From Chitinophaga sancti (lineage in GTDB: Bacteria > Bacteroidota > Bacteroidia > Chitinophagales > Chitinophagaceae), in assembly GCF_034424315.1 (NCBI RefSeq), contig NZ_CP139972.1:6952501-7016500 (forward strand): DNA of 64,000 nt, given 5' to 3'. The position numbers were made by a program, and so were the translations under genes. Below are positions 9,151-18,187 of the stretch, in pieces. Position 1 is the stretch's first letter, and each line of letters begins with the position of its first letter. Below the pieces are notes generated by a model, which made no database searches, was not told the origin of the DNA, and saw nothing but the letters and a program-made list of their open reading frames with translations.

Positions 9151-10269
9151 ATGCTTAGCTACTGGGAAAAACAGGCTCTTCTTCAATACGATTACATCAT
9201 AGCCGGCAGTGGTATCGTGGGTTTATCCACAGCTATCAGTTTGCGCGAGGCGCAACCGGATGCCCGTGTACTGGTGTTGGAGAAGGGCGTGTTGCCTACG
9301 GGGGCGAGTACGAAGAATGCAGGTTTTGCCTGTATAGGAAGTTTGACGGAATTGCTGGCGGATCTAAAAGTGATGTCGGCAGAAGAGGTGCTGGCGTTGG
9401 TGGCTTTACGTTGGAAAGGGTTGCAGGCCTTGCGGCATAGGTTGGGAGATCAGCATATTGATTACAGGGAGAATGGGAGTTATGAGCTGATAGGGGAGCA
9501 GGAGTTGTATGCCTTGTCAGAAATCGATGGTATGAATGAGTTGATGAGGGGATTGCTGGGAGGGAAAGCGTTCTCACTTGCGAAAAACGAGTTTGGTTTT
9601 AATGACAGGTATGTAAAAGCACTGATCAGGAATAATTTTGAGGGGGAATTGCATACCGGGAAGATGATGAGGCGATTAATAGATCTTGCATTGTATTATG
9701 GAGTGGAAATTAAGACCGGGTGTGAGATCGGCCATTTTATAGAGAATGATAACTCAATCCGCGTAAGTGTAGGTGAGTATGCATTTGAAGCCCGGCAACT
9801 GGGCATCTGTACCAATGCATTTACAAAAAAACTGATTCCTGACCTTGATTTACAACCTGGCAGAGGCCAGGTACTGATAACCGACCCTATACCTGAGCTG
9901 CCATTTAAAGGTATCTACCATATGGATGAAGGTTACTATTATTTCCGTGAACTGGAGGGGCGTGTACTCTTTGGTGGAGGGCGTAATATGGACTTTAAGG
10001 GAGAGGCCACCACAAATTTCGAATTGAATCCAAATATTCACAAGGAACTTGAAAACCGGCTACGTCATATTATTTTGCCGGGTTTTTCGTTTAATATTGC
10101 TGACCGCTGGACGGGCATCATGGCTTTTGGCCAGAACCGGCAGCCGGTTATCCGCCGTCATTCAGCCCGAATCGCGCTGGGCGTAAGAATGGGCGGCATG
10201 GGTGTCGCCATTGGAACGGCTATTGGGGCACAACTGGCCGATATTCTATTAAAGAATGATCACGATTAA
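9151..10269 (+). CDS. FAD-dependent oxidoreductase (D-amino acid oxidase / DAO family)
   Basis: A 372-aa protein with an N-terminal FAD dinucleotide motif YIIAGSGIVGLSTAISL (about residues 15-31) followed by the acidic strand end VLVLEKG. Further DAO-type features are GASTKNAGFACIG, GRGQVLITDP, a YYYFRELEGRVLFGGGRN stretch and a C-terminal MGGMGVAIGTAIGAQLAD that contacts FAD. Relatives oxidise amino acids or 2-hydroxy acids such as 2-hydroxyglutarate; I cannot choose between them. It lies 11 bases after the quinone reductase-like gene. Confidence 0.82.
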   Translation: MLSYWEKQALLQYDYIIAGSGIVGLSTAISLREAQPDARVLVLEKGVLPTGASTKNAGFACIGSLTELLADLKVMSAEEVLALVALRWKGLQALRHRLGDQHIDYRENGSYELIGEQELYALSEIDGMNELMRGLLGGKAFSLAKNEFGFNDRYVKALIRNNFEGELHTGKMMRRLIDLALYYGVEIKTGCEIGHFIENDNSIRVSVGEYAFEARQLGICTNAFTKKLIPDLDLQPGRGQVLITDPIPELPFKGIYHMDEGYYYFRELEGRVLFGGGRNMDFKGEATTNFELNPNIHKELENRLRHIILPGFSFNIADRWTGIMAFGQNRQPVIRRHSARIALGVRMGGMGVAIGTAIGAQLADILLKNDHD

Positions 10270-10363
10270 TCCCCTCCACTGGAATAATTTTTAAATGTAA
10301 ATTTTACGTTTATTAAAAATGTTACTATATTGACCAAACAATAAATTTTACCACGTTGATTTT

Positions 10364-12061
10364 ATGCAAAAGAGTTTACAATTCCTCGATTATGTCGTCT
10401 TTTTGGTGTATTTCGCGATCGTCGCGGGTTACGGTATTTACATCTACCAGAAAAAGAAACGAAAAACTACAGACTCCAAAGACTTTTTCCTGGCAGAAGG
10501 TTCCCTTACATGGTGGGCCATTGGTGCATCTCTGATAGCATCCAACATTTCCGCGGAGCAGTTTATTGGCATGGCCGGTTCCGGTTTTAATATAGGTCTG
10601 GCAATTTCCACTTATGAATGGATGGCTGCTGCGACCCTCATTATCGTCGCCGTATTTTTCCTTCCTATTTATCTGAAGAACAAGATTTATACGATGCCGC
10701 AGTTCCTGCTGCGCAGGTATAATCAAACGGTGAGTACCATTATGGCGGTATTCTGGTTGCTGCTCTATGTAGTGGTGAACCTGACTTCCATCCTTTACCT
10801 GGGGGCTTTGGCTATCAACACCATTTCAGGGATTGATTTTAATGTTTGTATGATATTGCTGGCCGTATTTGCGGTGTTTATCACCCTGGGTGGTATGAAG
10901 GTGATAGGATATACAGACGTTATCCAGGTATTCTTCCTGATCCTGGGAGGCCTGGCTACTACTTACCTGGCCCTGAACCTGGTATCAGAGCATTTTGGTA
11001 CAAGTGGTGTATTGAATGGTTTCCATTTGATGACAGAACATGCCGGTGATCATTTCCATATGATCCTGGACAAAAAGGATCCTCATTACCTGGATCTGCC
11101 TGGATTGTCTATCCTGGTGGGAGGTATGTGGATTGTAAACTTAAATTATTGGGGTTGTAACCAATATATTACACAGCGTGCGCTGGGTGCTGATCTGAAA
11201 ACAGCGCGTTCCGGCTTGTTGTTCGCGGGTTTCCTTAAACTCCTGATGCCGCTGATCGTGGTGATTCCTGGTATTGCTGCCTATGTATTACATAGCCGCG
11301 GTTTGTTCCAGGCAGAAATGGTGAAGGGTGGTGAACTTAATCCTGACAATGCTTACCCGGTGTTAATGAACCTGTTGCCAATTGGTATGAAGGGGCTGGC
11401 TTTTGCTGCGCTGACTGCTGCAGTAGTTGCTTCCCTGGCTGGAAAGGCAAACAGTATTTCAACAATTTTTACACTGGACATCTATAAAGAACACTTTGCT
11501 AGAAAAGCAGATGAAAAGCACATAGTACGCACAGGTAAAATCGCGGTAGTCGTTGCGATGATCCTGGCTATTATCATCTCTCCGTTCCTGGGTATTGATA
11601 AGAAAGGTGGCTTCCAGTTTATACAGGAGTACACTGGTTTCGTATCTCCAGGTATTTTTGCGATGTTCCTGCTTGGATTCTTCTGGAAACGTACAACTTC
11701 AGGTGCAGCGCTGTTTGCGATGATTGGAGGTTTTACGTTATCTCTCATCCTGAAGTTCCTGCCGGGTTGGGCGGATCTTTCCGGTTTGAACAGCATTGGA
11801 TTCTCCGTACCTGCAGCTAACGGTATCTATGAAATTCCGTTCCTGGATCGTATGGGTATTGTATTCGTGGTATGTGTGATTGGTATGATCCTGATTTCAA
11901 TGGTAGCTCCTGCCAAATTGAAAGTGGCTGGTGCAGAGATGGTCGATGAGTCTAAGGGCCTGGAAGTGGATGCTTCTATGTTCAAAACCTCCATGCCATT
12001 CGCTATCACTGCGATTTTGATCTGCGGTATACTGGTTGCATTATATACCATATTCTGGTAG
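10364..12061 (+). CDS. Sodium/sugar cotransporter, SSS family
   Basis: A 565-aa inner membrane protein with about 13-14 hydrophobic segments, of the sodium:solute symporter family (SGLT/PutP fold). Seen: FFLAEGSLTWWAIGASLIASNISAEQFIGM near the N-terminus, typical of sugar transporters of this family, plus YTDVIQVFFLILGG and NYWGCNQYITQRAL. Na+-driven import of a sugar is the expected role. Because xylB and xylA follow, xylose is the likely substrate (inference). A terminator hairpin separates it from xylB by only 60 bases, so the downstream genes probably get part of their transcription by read-through. Confidence 0.9.
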   Translation: MQKSLQFLDYVVFLVYFAIVAGYGIYIYQKKKRKTTDSKDFFLAEGSLTWWAIGASLIASNISAEQFIGMAGSGFNIGLAISTYEWMAAATLIIVAVFFLPIYLKNKIYTMPQFLLRRYNQTVSTIMAVFWLLLYVVVNLTSILYLGALAINTISGIDFNVCMILLAVFAVFITLGGMKVIGYTDVIQVFFLILGGLATTYLALNLVSEHFGTSGVLNGFHLMTEHAGDHFHMILDKKDPHYLDLPGLSILVGGMWIVNLNYWGCNQYITQRALGADLKTARSGLLFAGFLKLLMPLIVVIPGIAAYVLHSRGLFQAEMVKGGELNPDNAYPVLMNLLPIGMKGLAFAALTAAVVASLAGKANSISTIFTLDIYKEHFARKADEKHIVRTGKIAVVVAMILAIIISPFLGIDKKGGFQFIQEYTGFVSPGIFAMFLLGFFWKRTTSGAALFAMIGGFTLSLILKFLPGWADLSGLNSIGFSVPAANGIYEIPFLDRMGIVFVVCVIGMILISMVAPAKLKVAGAEMVDESKGLEVDASMFKTSMPFAITAILICGILVALYTIFW

Positions 12062-12070
12062 AGATTTTTG

Positions 12071-12102
12071 AAAAGCTGGCTAAACGGCCAGCTTTTTATT
12101 TT
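12071..12102 (+). terminator. Terminator between the sugar symporter and xylB
   Basis: AAAAGCTGGC (12071-12080) and GCCAGCTTTT (12087-12096) pair around TAAACG, followed by TATTTTTAT. It lies inside the apparent xylose gene set and may set the ratio of transporter to kinase. Confidence 0.8.
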
Positions 12103-12120
12103 TATAAACCTGCAAGCGTT

Positions 12121-13593
12121 ATGAGGTATACGATTGGTTATGATATCGGATCGTCTTCAGTGAAGGCGGCCCTGCTGGACACTAATACAGGAAAATGTGT
12201 GGCTACGGCGATCAGCCCGGCCCAGGAAATGCCTATGCACGCGCCGGTGGCGGGATGGGCAGAACAGGATCCTGAGATGTGGTGGCGGGAAGTTCAGAAT
12301 GCAACAAAGAAGTTACAACAAATCCACCCCTTTGAAGGATCGGCCGTGGCAGGAATAGGTATTGCCTATCAGATGCATGGCCTGGTATGTGTGGATAAGG
12401 ATCAGCAGGTATTGCGTCCTGCAATTATCTGGTGTGACAGCAGGGCTGTCGAAATAGGAAATGCAGCTTTTGAAAAGCTAAGTCCTAACTGGTGCCTGCA
12501 ATATCTCCTGAACTCTCCCGGAAATTTTACCGCTTCTAAACTACGTTGGGTACAGGAGCATGAACCTGCCCTCTATGAGCGCATTGACAAAGTGATGCTC
12601 CCTGGCGATTTCATTGCGATGCGCCTGACGGGTGATGCGGCGACGACTATCTCCGGTTTGTCTGAAGGGATCTTCTGGGATTTCAGTATGCACCAGGTGT
12701 CGCCAGTGTTGCTGAAACATTATGGTATCAGTGAAAAGCTGCTATCCAACGTCGTACCTACGTTTGGGTTACAGGGTAAGGTGACTGCGCAGGCAGCGGC
12801 TTTGCTGGGCTTAGCAGCGGGAACACCGGTTACTTACCGTGCGGGTGACCAGCCTAACAATGCTTTTTCGCTGAATGTATTACAGCCTGGTGAAGCGGCA
12901 ACTACCGCCGGCACTTCGGGTGTGGTATATGCGGTGCATGATCATATCGCATTTGATGAACAAAGCCGGGTCAATACTTTCGTACATGTGAATGATACAG
13001 CAGCAGCACATCGTAATGGAGTTTTGATGTGTTTGAACGGTACAGGTATTCTGAACAGCTGGATGCGCAACCTGGTAGGCAAGCCATCTTACGAAGAGAT
13101 GAATGCACTGGCAGCTGTAGCTCCTGTTGGATCCCGCGGATTGAAGATCTATCCGTTTGGAAACGGTGCGGAGCGTATACTGGCGAATAAAGAAGTGGGC
13201 GCATCCATGAAGGGGCTCAATTTCAATATTCATGGCAGAGAGCATATGCTGCGTGCTGCACAGGAAGGGATTGTATTTGCGCTGAAATACGGGATGGATA
13301 TTATGCAGGATATGGGATTGAATATTAAACGCGTGAGAGCCGGGCATGCGAATATGTTCCTGAGTCCATTATTCAGGGAGGTATTTGCAAATACGGCAGA
13401 TGTGGTGATTGAGTTGTACAATACGGATGGTGCGCAGGGGGCTGCGAGAGCGGCGGGTGTAGGAGCCGGTTTGTACGCGGTGGAGGATGCGTTTAAGGGG
13501 ATGGAGAGCCTGGCAACGATAGAGCCGGAAAATGGTTCGGCTTATAAAGAGATTTATGAAGAGTGGGTAGAAGGATTGCATAAAATGATATGA
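12121..13593 (+). CDS. xylB: Xylulokinase (FGGY family)
   Basis: ATP-dependent kinase making xylulose 5-phosphate for the pentose phosphate pathway. The 490 aa match XylB length. Seen: the N-terminal phosphate loop GYDIGSSSVKAALLD, the AEQDPEMWW segment typical of FGGY kinases, MHGLVCVD, the catalytic region YRAGDQPNNAFSLN and the C-terminal AGHANMFLSPLFREVFANTADVVIEL with GAARAAGVGAG. Adjacent xylA fixes the pathway. Confidence 0.93.
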   Translation: MRYTIGYDIGSSSVKAALLDTNTGKCVATAISPAQEMPMHAPVAGWAEQDPEMWWREVQNATKKLQQIHPFEGSAVAGIGIAYQMHGLVCVDKDQQVLRPAIIWCDSRAVEIGNAAFEKLSPNWCLQYLLNSPGNFTASKLRWVQEHEPALYERIDKVMLPGDFIAMRLTGDAATTISGLSEGIFWDFSMHQVSPVLLKHYGISEKLLSNVVPTFGLQGKVTAQAAALLGLAAGTPVTYRAGDQPNNAFSLNVLQPGEAATTAGTSGVVYAVHDHIAFDEQSRVNTFVHVNDTAAAHRNGVLMCLNGTGILNSWMRNLVGKPSYEEMNALAAVAPVGSRGLKIYPFGNGAERILANKEVGASMKGLNFNIHGREHMLRAAQEGIVFALKYGMDIMQDMGLNIKRVRAGHANMFLSPLFREVFANTADVVIELYNTDGAQGAARAAGVGAGLYAVEDAFKGMESLATIEPENGSAYKEIYEEWVEGLHKMI

Positions 13594-13668
13594 TGCATTT
13601 TGGGTGCATTAAAGAGAAAACACACACACATTTAAATAACACGTTAGGATCAAAAAAAAACACTGACA

Positions 13669-14997
13669 ATGAGCATTACAATCGGAAACAAAGAGTACTT
13701 CAAAGGTATTGGCAAAATCGCCTATGAAGGTCCTCAGTCAAACAATCCATTTGCTTACAAATGGTACGATGAGAACAGAAAGATCGGTGGTAAAACCATG
13801 AAGGAATTATTCAAGTTCGCAGTGTCTTACTGGCACACCTTCTGCGGAACTGGTGGAGACCCATTCGGTCCGGGCACCAAACAATTCCCATGGCTCACAG
13901 CTCCGGATGCTGTACAGAGTGCAAAAGAGAAGATGGATGCAGCGTTTGAATTCATCACCAAACTGGGTCTTCCTTACTACTGCTTCCACGATGTGGACCT
14001 GGTAGATGAAGGTGCGAACATCGCAGAATACGAAAGCCGTATGCAGGCAATCGTTGAGTATGCAAAAGAAAAACAAAAAGCCAGTGGCGTAAAACTGCTC
14101 TGGGGTACTGCGAATGTATTCAGCAATCCCCGTTATATGAACGGTGCCAGTACCAACCCTGACTTTGCTGCTGTTGCATACGCTGGTACACAGGTAAAGA
14201 ACTCCCTGGATGCAACTATTGCACTGGGTGGTGAAAATTATGTATTCTGGGGTGGCCGTGAAGGTTATATGACCCTGCTGAATACTGACATGAAACGTGA
14301 GCAGGAGCACCTGGCAAAATTCCTGAGTATAGCGCGTGATTACGCACGTAAACAAGGTTTTAAGGGTACCTTCTTCATTGAGCCTAAACCATGTGAGCCT
14401 ACCAAGCACCAGTACGATTACGATTCTGCAACCGTGATTGGTTTTCTCCGTCATTATGGCCTGGACAAGGATTTCAAACTGAACATCGAAGTGAACCATG
14501 CTACACTGGCGGGTCATACCTTCCAGCATGAACTGCAGGTAGCGGTAGATGGTGGTTTCCTGGGTAGCATCGATGCAAACCGTGGAGATACTCAGAATGG
14601 CTGGGATACTGACCAGTTCCCAATGAACCTGAATGACCTGATCGAAGCGATGCTGGTAATTTTGCCAGCAGGTGGATTTGCAGGTGGTGGTGTGAACTTC
14701 GATGCGAAAGCACGTCGTAACTCTACTGACCTGGAAGATATCTTCCATGCACACATTGGCGGCATCGATTCATTTGCCCGTGCTGCGATCGTGGCAGAAA
14801 AGATCCTGGAACAGTCTCCTTACAATCAATTCCGTAAAGACCGTTATGCATCATTTGACAGCGGTAAAGGAAAGGAATTCGAAGATGGAAGACTGAGCCT
14901 GGAAGATCTGCGCAGCTTTGCAATCGCTAACGGCGAACCAAAGATGACCAGTGGCAGACAGGAATGGCTGGAGAATATCATCAATCAGTATATCTAG
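13669..14997 (+). CDS. xylA: Xylose isomerase
   Basis: Converts D-xylose to D-xylulose with two divalent metal ions. Family marks: catalytic H107 and D110 in [26 protein letters not shown] with a metal-binding Glu, the [15 protein letters not shown] helix, and [15 protein letters not shown]. The 442 aa are usual for the long (type II) form. It lies 75 bases after xylB and ends before a strong terminator, so symporter, kinase and isomerase form the catabolic set. Confidence 0.97.
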   Translation: MSITIGNKEYFKGIGKIAYEGPQSNNPFAYKWYDENRKIGGKTMKELFKFAVSYWHTFCGTGGDPFGPGTKQFPWLTAPDAVQSAKEKMDAAFEFITKLGLPYYCFHDVDLVDEGANIAEYESRMQAIVEYAKEKQKASGVKLLWGTANVFSNPRYMNGASTNPDFAAVAYAGTQVKNSLDATIALGGENYVFWGGREGYMTLLNTDMKREQEHLAKFLSIARDYARKQGFKGTFFIEPKPCEPTKHQYDYDSATVIGFLRHYGLDKDFKLNIEVNHATLAGHTFQHELQVAVDGGFLGSIDANRGDTQNGWDTDQFPMNLNDLIEAMLVILPAGGFAGGGVNFDAKARRNSTDLEDIFHAHIGGIDSFARAAIVAEKILEQSPYNQFRKDRYASFDSGKGKEFEDGRLSLEDLRSFAIANGEPKMTSGRQEWLENIINQYI

Positions 14998-15019
14998 TAA
15001 GTAGTTATTTTATACTTTT

Positions 15020-15055
15020 ATAGCTCCTGCCAAACCCGCAGGAGCTATTTTTTTA
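15020..15055 (+). terminator. Terminator after xylA
   Basis: ATAGCTCCTGC (15020-15030) and GCAGGAGCTAT (15038-15048) pair perfectly around CAAACCC and are followed by seven T. Confidence 0.9.
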
Positions 15056-15068
15056 ATAATACCCTACT

Positions 15069-15797
15069 ATGAAAAAGTTAATGTTACCCATTTTTGCATT
15101 GTTGTTTTCATTGCAAATGAATGCCCAGGACAGCACTAAAATCCCCATTAAGACAAATGCGAGTTCAGTGAAGTATCTAAGCCTGTATGATGCCTTGACT
15201 GTTTTGAATACAGGCAGGGTGGGTATTGGTACGAATGTACCTGCTACATTCCTGGATGTAAGAACATTTTCCGGAAGCAGTATTCGCTGGAGCACATCAG
15301 ACAACCAGTATATAGGTTTGGTTGGCTACGATTCAGTTGCAAAATCCATTACCCTGAGTGCTGCCGGTTATGGATCTGCTGCTTTAGGATTGAGCACCGC
15401 TGGTGTTGAAAGAATGAGGATCGACAATAGTGGCAATGTCGGTATTGGTACCACCAATCCATCTTCCAAACTGGCTGTGAACGGGTTGATCACCGCGCAG
15501 AAGATAAAGGTGACGGCTACCGGCTGGGCTGATTTTGTATTTGAACCACAGTACCGGTTACCCTCACTGGCTTCAGTAGAACAGTATATCCAGGAGAATA
15601 AACATTTGCCTTCAGTTCCTTCTGCCAAAGAGGTAGCAGCGGATGGCCAGGACCTGGGTGAAATGAATAAGATACTGCTACAGAAAGTGGAAGAACTAAC
15701 CCTCTACCTGATTGAACAGCAAAAGAAGACCCAGGCACAGGAAGAAGCGATCAGACTTTTGAAAGAAGAAGTTAAATCTTTGAAGGAAAACAAATGA
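15069..15797 (+). CDS. Secreted protein with tail-fibre-like GIGT repeats and a C-terminal coiled coil
   Basis: A 242-aa protein with a signal peptide (MKKLMLPIFALLFSLQMNAQ). Two copies of a motif (RVGIGTNVPATFLDV and NVGIGTTNPSSKLAV) recall beta-structured tail-fibre or adhesin stalk repeats that are widespread in secreted Bacteroidota proteins. The C-terminal third has a LPSVPSAKEV linker and a heptad-rich helix from about residue 200 to the end, fitting a trimeric coiled coil. An S74-type autoprocessing chaperone domain is not evident. Function unknown; perhaps a surface fibre. It sits between xylA and the epimerase but behind a terminator, so a sugar role is not implied. Confidence 0.6.
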   Translation: MKKLMLPIFALLFSLQMNAQDSTKIPIKTNASSVKYLSLYDALTVLNTGRVGIGTNVPATFLDVRTFSGSSIRWSTSDNQYIGLVGYDSVAKSITLSAAGYGSAALGLSTAGVERMRIDNSGNVGIGTTNPSSKLAVNGLITAQKIKVTATGWADFVFEPQYRLPSLASVEQYIQENKHLPSVPSAKEVAADGQDLGEMNKILLQKVEELTLYLIEQQKKTQAQEEAIRLLKEEVKSLKENK

Positions 15798-15864
15798 GCT
15801 ATGCCGGCTGCCGGATGATAAAGCAAAGTTTGTGTAACTTGGTAGTTATACACAATTAAGCGTT

Positions 15865-16818
15865 ATGTTTTCTATTCAATCTATCCACCAGGCAGGTTTT
15901 GACATCATCGTTCTCATCGACGGTGATAGCGGCACGCGGGCAGAAATTATTCCGGCACACAGCGCACTGCTGCACGCCTTTAAAATACCGTATGGAGAAG
16001 GCTTTCTGAATATCATTGATAGTTATGAGAGCCTGGAAGACTACCAGGTAAATCTTCCTGAATATTATAAAAGTGCAAAGCTAAGCCCTTTTGCCTGTCG
16101 TATTCCGGCTGGTACCTACCGGTGGGAGGAGCAGGAATATACGATTGGAAAAACACTTTCCAAATCTGGTAGTGCTATTCATGGTTTGCTCTACGATGTG
16201 CCGTTTGAGATAGTAGGCCAGGAGGCGAATGAAAAGGGTGCTGTGCTGACATTGCGCCATACCTATACAGGGAATGATGCGGGTTACCCGTTCCCATATG
16301 ACTGTGAGGTGAAGTATCACCTGGAACCTGGTCAGCAGCTGCGCATCTCTACTTTTATCCTGAATAATGCGGAAGTGGCCATTCCTGTCATGGATGGCTG
16401 GCACCCTTATTTTAGTACCGGTACCCCGGTCGATGAGCTTGAACTGCAGTTTGCTTCGGAACAAATAGTAGAATTTAATGCGCAACTGATACCAACCGGT
16501 AATGTGCTGCCTTATGACCGCTTCCTGGAAGCGCGCAGCCTGGCAGGTATTCCGCTGGATAACAGTTTCCTGCTGGATTTTAGCAGGCATAGTGCCCTGG
16601 CTACACTGCGGGATCCGCAGAAGCGGGTATTGATCCATTTTTTCCCGGAACCCTGTTATCCGATCTTACAGGTTTATATCCCTGCTCACCGCAACAGTAT
16701 TGCGATTGAGCACCTTACAGGGGCGCCCAATGCCTTTAATAACGGCATGGGCCTGGTGACCCTGGAACCCGGTGAAGAAAGGGTATTCAGCACAGCCATC
16801 ACAGCCGTAGCATATTAA
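15865..16818 (+). CDS. Aldose 1-epimerase family protein
   Basis: A 317-aa galactose mutarotase-like protein that would interconvert alpha and beta anomers of sugars. Seen: DGWHPYFSTG with the conserved His of the HPYF motif, PFPYDCEVKYHLEPGQQLRI, and the C-terminal PNAFNNGMGLVTLEPGE with the likely catalytic Glu region. There is no signal peptide, so it is probably cytoplasmic. Closeness to xylA and xylB suggests it speeds xylose or glucose mutarotation before isomerisation (inference). The start ATG at 15865 fits the domain start. Confidence 0.85.
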   Translation: MFSIQSIHQAGFDIIVLIDGDSGTRAEIIPAHSALLHAFKIPYGEGFLNIIDSYESLEDYQVNLPEYYKSAKLSPFACRIPAGTYRWEEQEYTIGKTLSKSGSAIHGLLYDVPFEIVGQEANEKGAVLTLRHTYTGNDAGYPFPYDCEVKYHLEPGQQLRISTFILNNAEVAIPVMDGWHPYFSTGTPVDELELQFASEQIVEFNAQLIPTGNVLPYDRFLEARSLAGIPLDNSFLLDFSRHSALATLRDPQKRVLIHFFPEPCYPILQVYIPAHRNSIAIEHLTGAPNAFNNGMGLVTLEPGEERVFSTAITAVAY

Positions 16819-16887
16819 TAACCAATTCCCCTCTGGCATAGTCTTTGGATTTTGTAAAGCATTGTTTCACCCAAAAAAGTTAATGTT

Positions 16888-17073
16888 ATGGATACTTTAC
16901 AAATTAAAGGTGCCTGGAACGAGATTAAGGGCAAGATCAAGCAGCAATACGCAGACCTGACAGACGATGATCTGCTGTACGAAGAAGGACAGGAAGACCG
17001 TCTGATCGGTAAGATCCAGCAGAAGCTGGGCAAGAGCAGGGAGGAAGTTATTAAAATGCTTAAATCTGTGTAA
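16888..17073 (+). CDS. CsbD family stress protein
   Basis: A 61-aa hydrophilic protein matching CsbD throughout: [24 protein letters not shown] followed in the original by an acidic patch and [16 protein letters not shown]. CsbD proteins are general stress proteins of unknown mechanism, often abundant in stationary phase. The next gene, a 49-aa membrane protein, starts one base after its stop codon. Confidence 0.9.
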   Translation: MDTLQIKGAWNEIKGKIKQQYADLTDDDLLYEEGQEDRLIGKIQQKLGKSREEVIKMLKSV

Positions 17074-17074
17074 A

Positions 17075-17224
17075 ATGGGAAGTCTGTTATATATTATTGC
17101 AGTAATACTTATTATCGGTTGGTTGTTAGGCTTCTTTGTGTATTCCGCAGGTGGTTTAATTCACATCCTGTTGGTAATAGCCATAATAGCCATTCTATTA
17201 CAGGTGATAAGAGGGGCCAGTTGA
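17075..17224 (+). CDS. lmo0937-type membrane miniprotein (49 aa)
   Basis: A short gene, ATG at 17075, TGA at 17222-17224, starting one base after the CsbD stop. It has two hydrophobic segments: LLYIIAVILIIGWLLGFFV and HILLVIAIIAILLQVI, joined by YSAGGLIH. This is the pattern of the small lmo0937/DUF5670-type membrane proteins, which often sit next to CsbD or other stress genes. Function unknown; co-translation with CsbD and a terminator 36 bases downstream suggest a two-gene stress operon. Confidence 0.8.
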   Translation: MGSLLYIIAVILIIGWLLGFFVYSAGGLIHILLVIAIIAILLQVIRGAS

Positions 17225-17259
17225 GTTTTCCTGCTTTACTGTGGCTAAATAATCATGCA

Positions 17260-17291
17260 AAATCCTCCTGGCAACAGGGGGATTTTTTATT
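17260..17291 (+). terminator. Terminator of the CsbD/miniprotein operon
   Basis: AAATCCTCCTG (17260-17270) and CAGGGGGATTT (17275-17285) pair with one G-U around GCAA, followed by T-rich sequence. Confidence 0.9.
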
Positions 17292-17340
17292 TTTTTTAGA
17301 AACTTTTTAAGGAACTTGCTGGAATAAACAGAACAGATAT

Positions 17341-18054
17341 ATGAAACAATTGCCCTTATTGCTCCTGCTGGTATTTTGCAGTTTATTGGCAGAAAAGAGC
17401 CAGGCACAGGTTACGCTGACCGGTACGATCGTAGACAAGGAGAATGGATTGGTATTACCATATGCAAGTATTACCAACAAGACTACGGGGCGAAGAGCCT
17501 ACTCTGATAAGGGCGGTTTTTATAAGATATCAGCGAAGAAGGGGGATATGGTGGTATTTGGGTTCCTGGGATATAACCCGGATAGCCTGGTTGTGAAAGC
17601 TGAGAGTGGAGTAGAGACAAGGGAAGTTCACCTGGTAGTAGAGAGCCGTCAATTGCATGGGGTAGAGGTAAGTACGAAGTTTACGCCTTATCAGCTGGAT
17701 TCTATTAACAGAAGGGATCAGTTTGGGTACATCCTGGATAATCCTGACAAGCCATTGGCAGGTGGTAGTACACCTGTAGGCGCAGGGATTGTGTTTAGTC
17801 CGTTTACCCGGTATTCAAGGAAGGAGAAGCAGAAGCGTGAGTTTAAGAAGATTTATGCGAAGGCAGAGAAAGATAAATACATTGATTCCAGGTTTACGCC
17901 ACTATTTGTGAGCAGGGTAACTAGTTTGAAAGGAGATAGTCTGAGGTTGTTTATGGGGCAGAATTACCCGGATTATGATACGCTGAGGATGATGCCGACG
18001 GAGGATCTGATGTACTGGATCACAGATAAGTATAAGGCCTGGAAGAAGAAGTAG
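17341..18054 (+). CDS. Secreted protein with CarboxypepD_reg-like domain
   Basis: A 237-aa protein with a signal peptide (residues 1-23, ending in SQAQ) and a beta-sandwich CarboxypepD_reg-like domain at about residues 25-105 (TGTIVDKENGLVLPYASI, DKGGFYKISAKKGD). That domain is common as the N-terminus of TonB-dependent receptors and of small cell-envelope proteins in Bacteroidota. The remainder is basic and unrecognised (residues about 145-175 rich in Lys/Arg/Glu). Function unknown; probably periplasmic or outer-membrane associated. Confidence 0.7.
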   Translation: MKQLPLLLLLVFCSLLAEKSQAQVTLTGTIVDKENGLVLPYASITNKTTGRRAYSDKGGFYKISAKKGDMVVFGFLGYNPDSLVVKAESGVETREVHLVVESRQLHGVEVSTKFTPYQLDSINRRDQFGYILDNPDKPLAGGSTPVGAGIVFSPFTRYSRKEKQKREFKKIYAKAEKDKYIDSRFTPLFVSRVTSLKGDSLRLFMGQNYPDYDTLRMMPTEDLMYWITDKYKAWKKK

Positions 18055-18123
18055 TGATTCAGATTCATAGGTAAGACGGCCGCGGGCTGTTACGAATTTA
18101 GATACAAAAGAGTTAAAATAAAG

Positions 18124-18153
18124 AACGGCCACACTGAATCCAGCGTGGCCGTT
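18124..18153. terminator. Bidirectional terminator
   Basis: AACGGCCAC (18124-18132) and GTGGCCGTT (18145-18153) flank a 12-base loop, with T-rich sequence on the plus side, between the convergent genes ending at 18054 and 18188. Confidence 0.7.
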
Positions 18154-18187
18154 TTGGTTGCAGAGGCCAATAGAAAAAATATATTTA

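Noticed and set aside
13807..14754. 315-codon open frame on the minus strand inside xylA
   Set aside because: It is antisense to xylA, whose catalytic motifs are intact; the composition looks like a shadow.
17119..17310. 63-codon plus-strand frame overlapping the membrane miniprotein
   Set aside because: Out of frame with the better supported miniprotein and running through the terminator hairpin.
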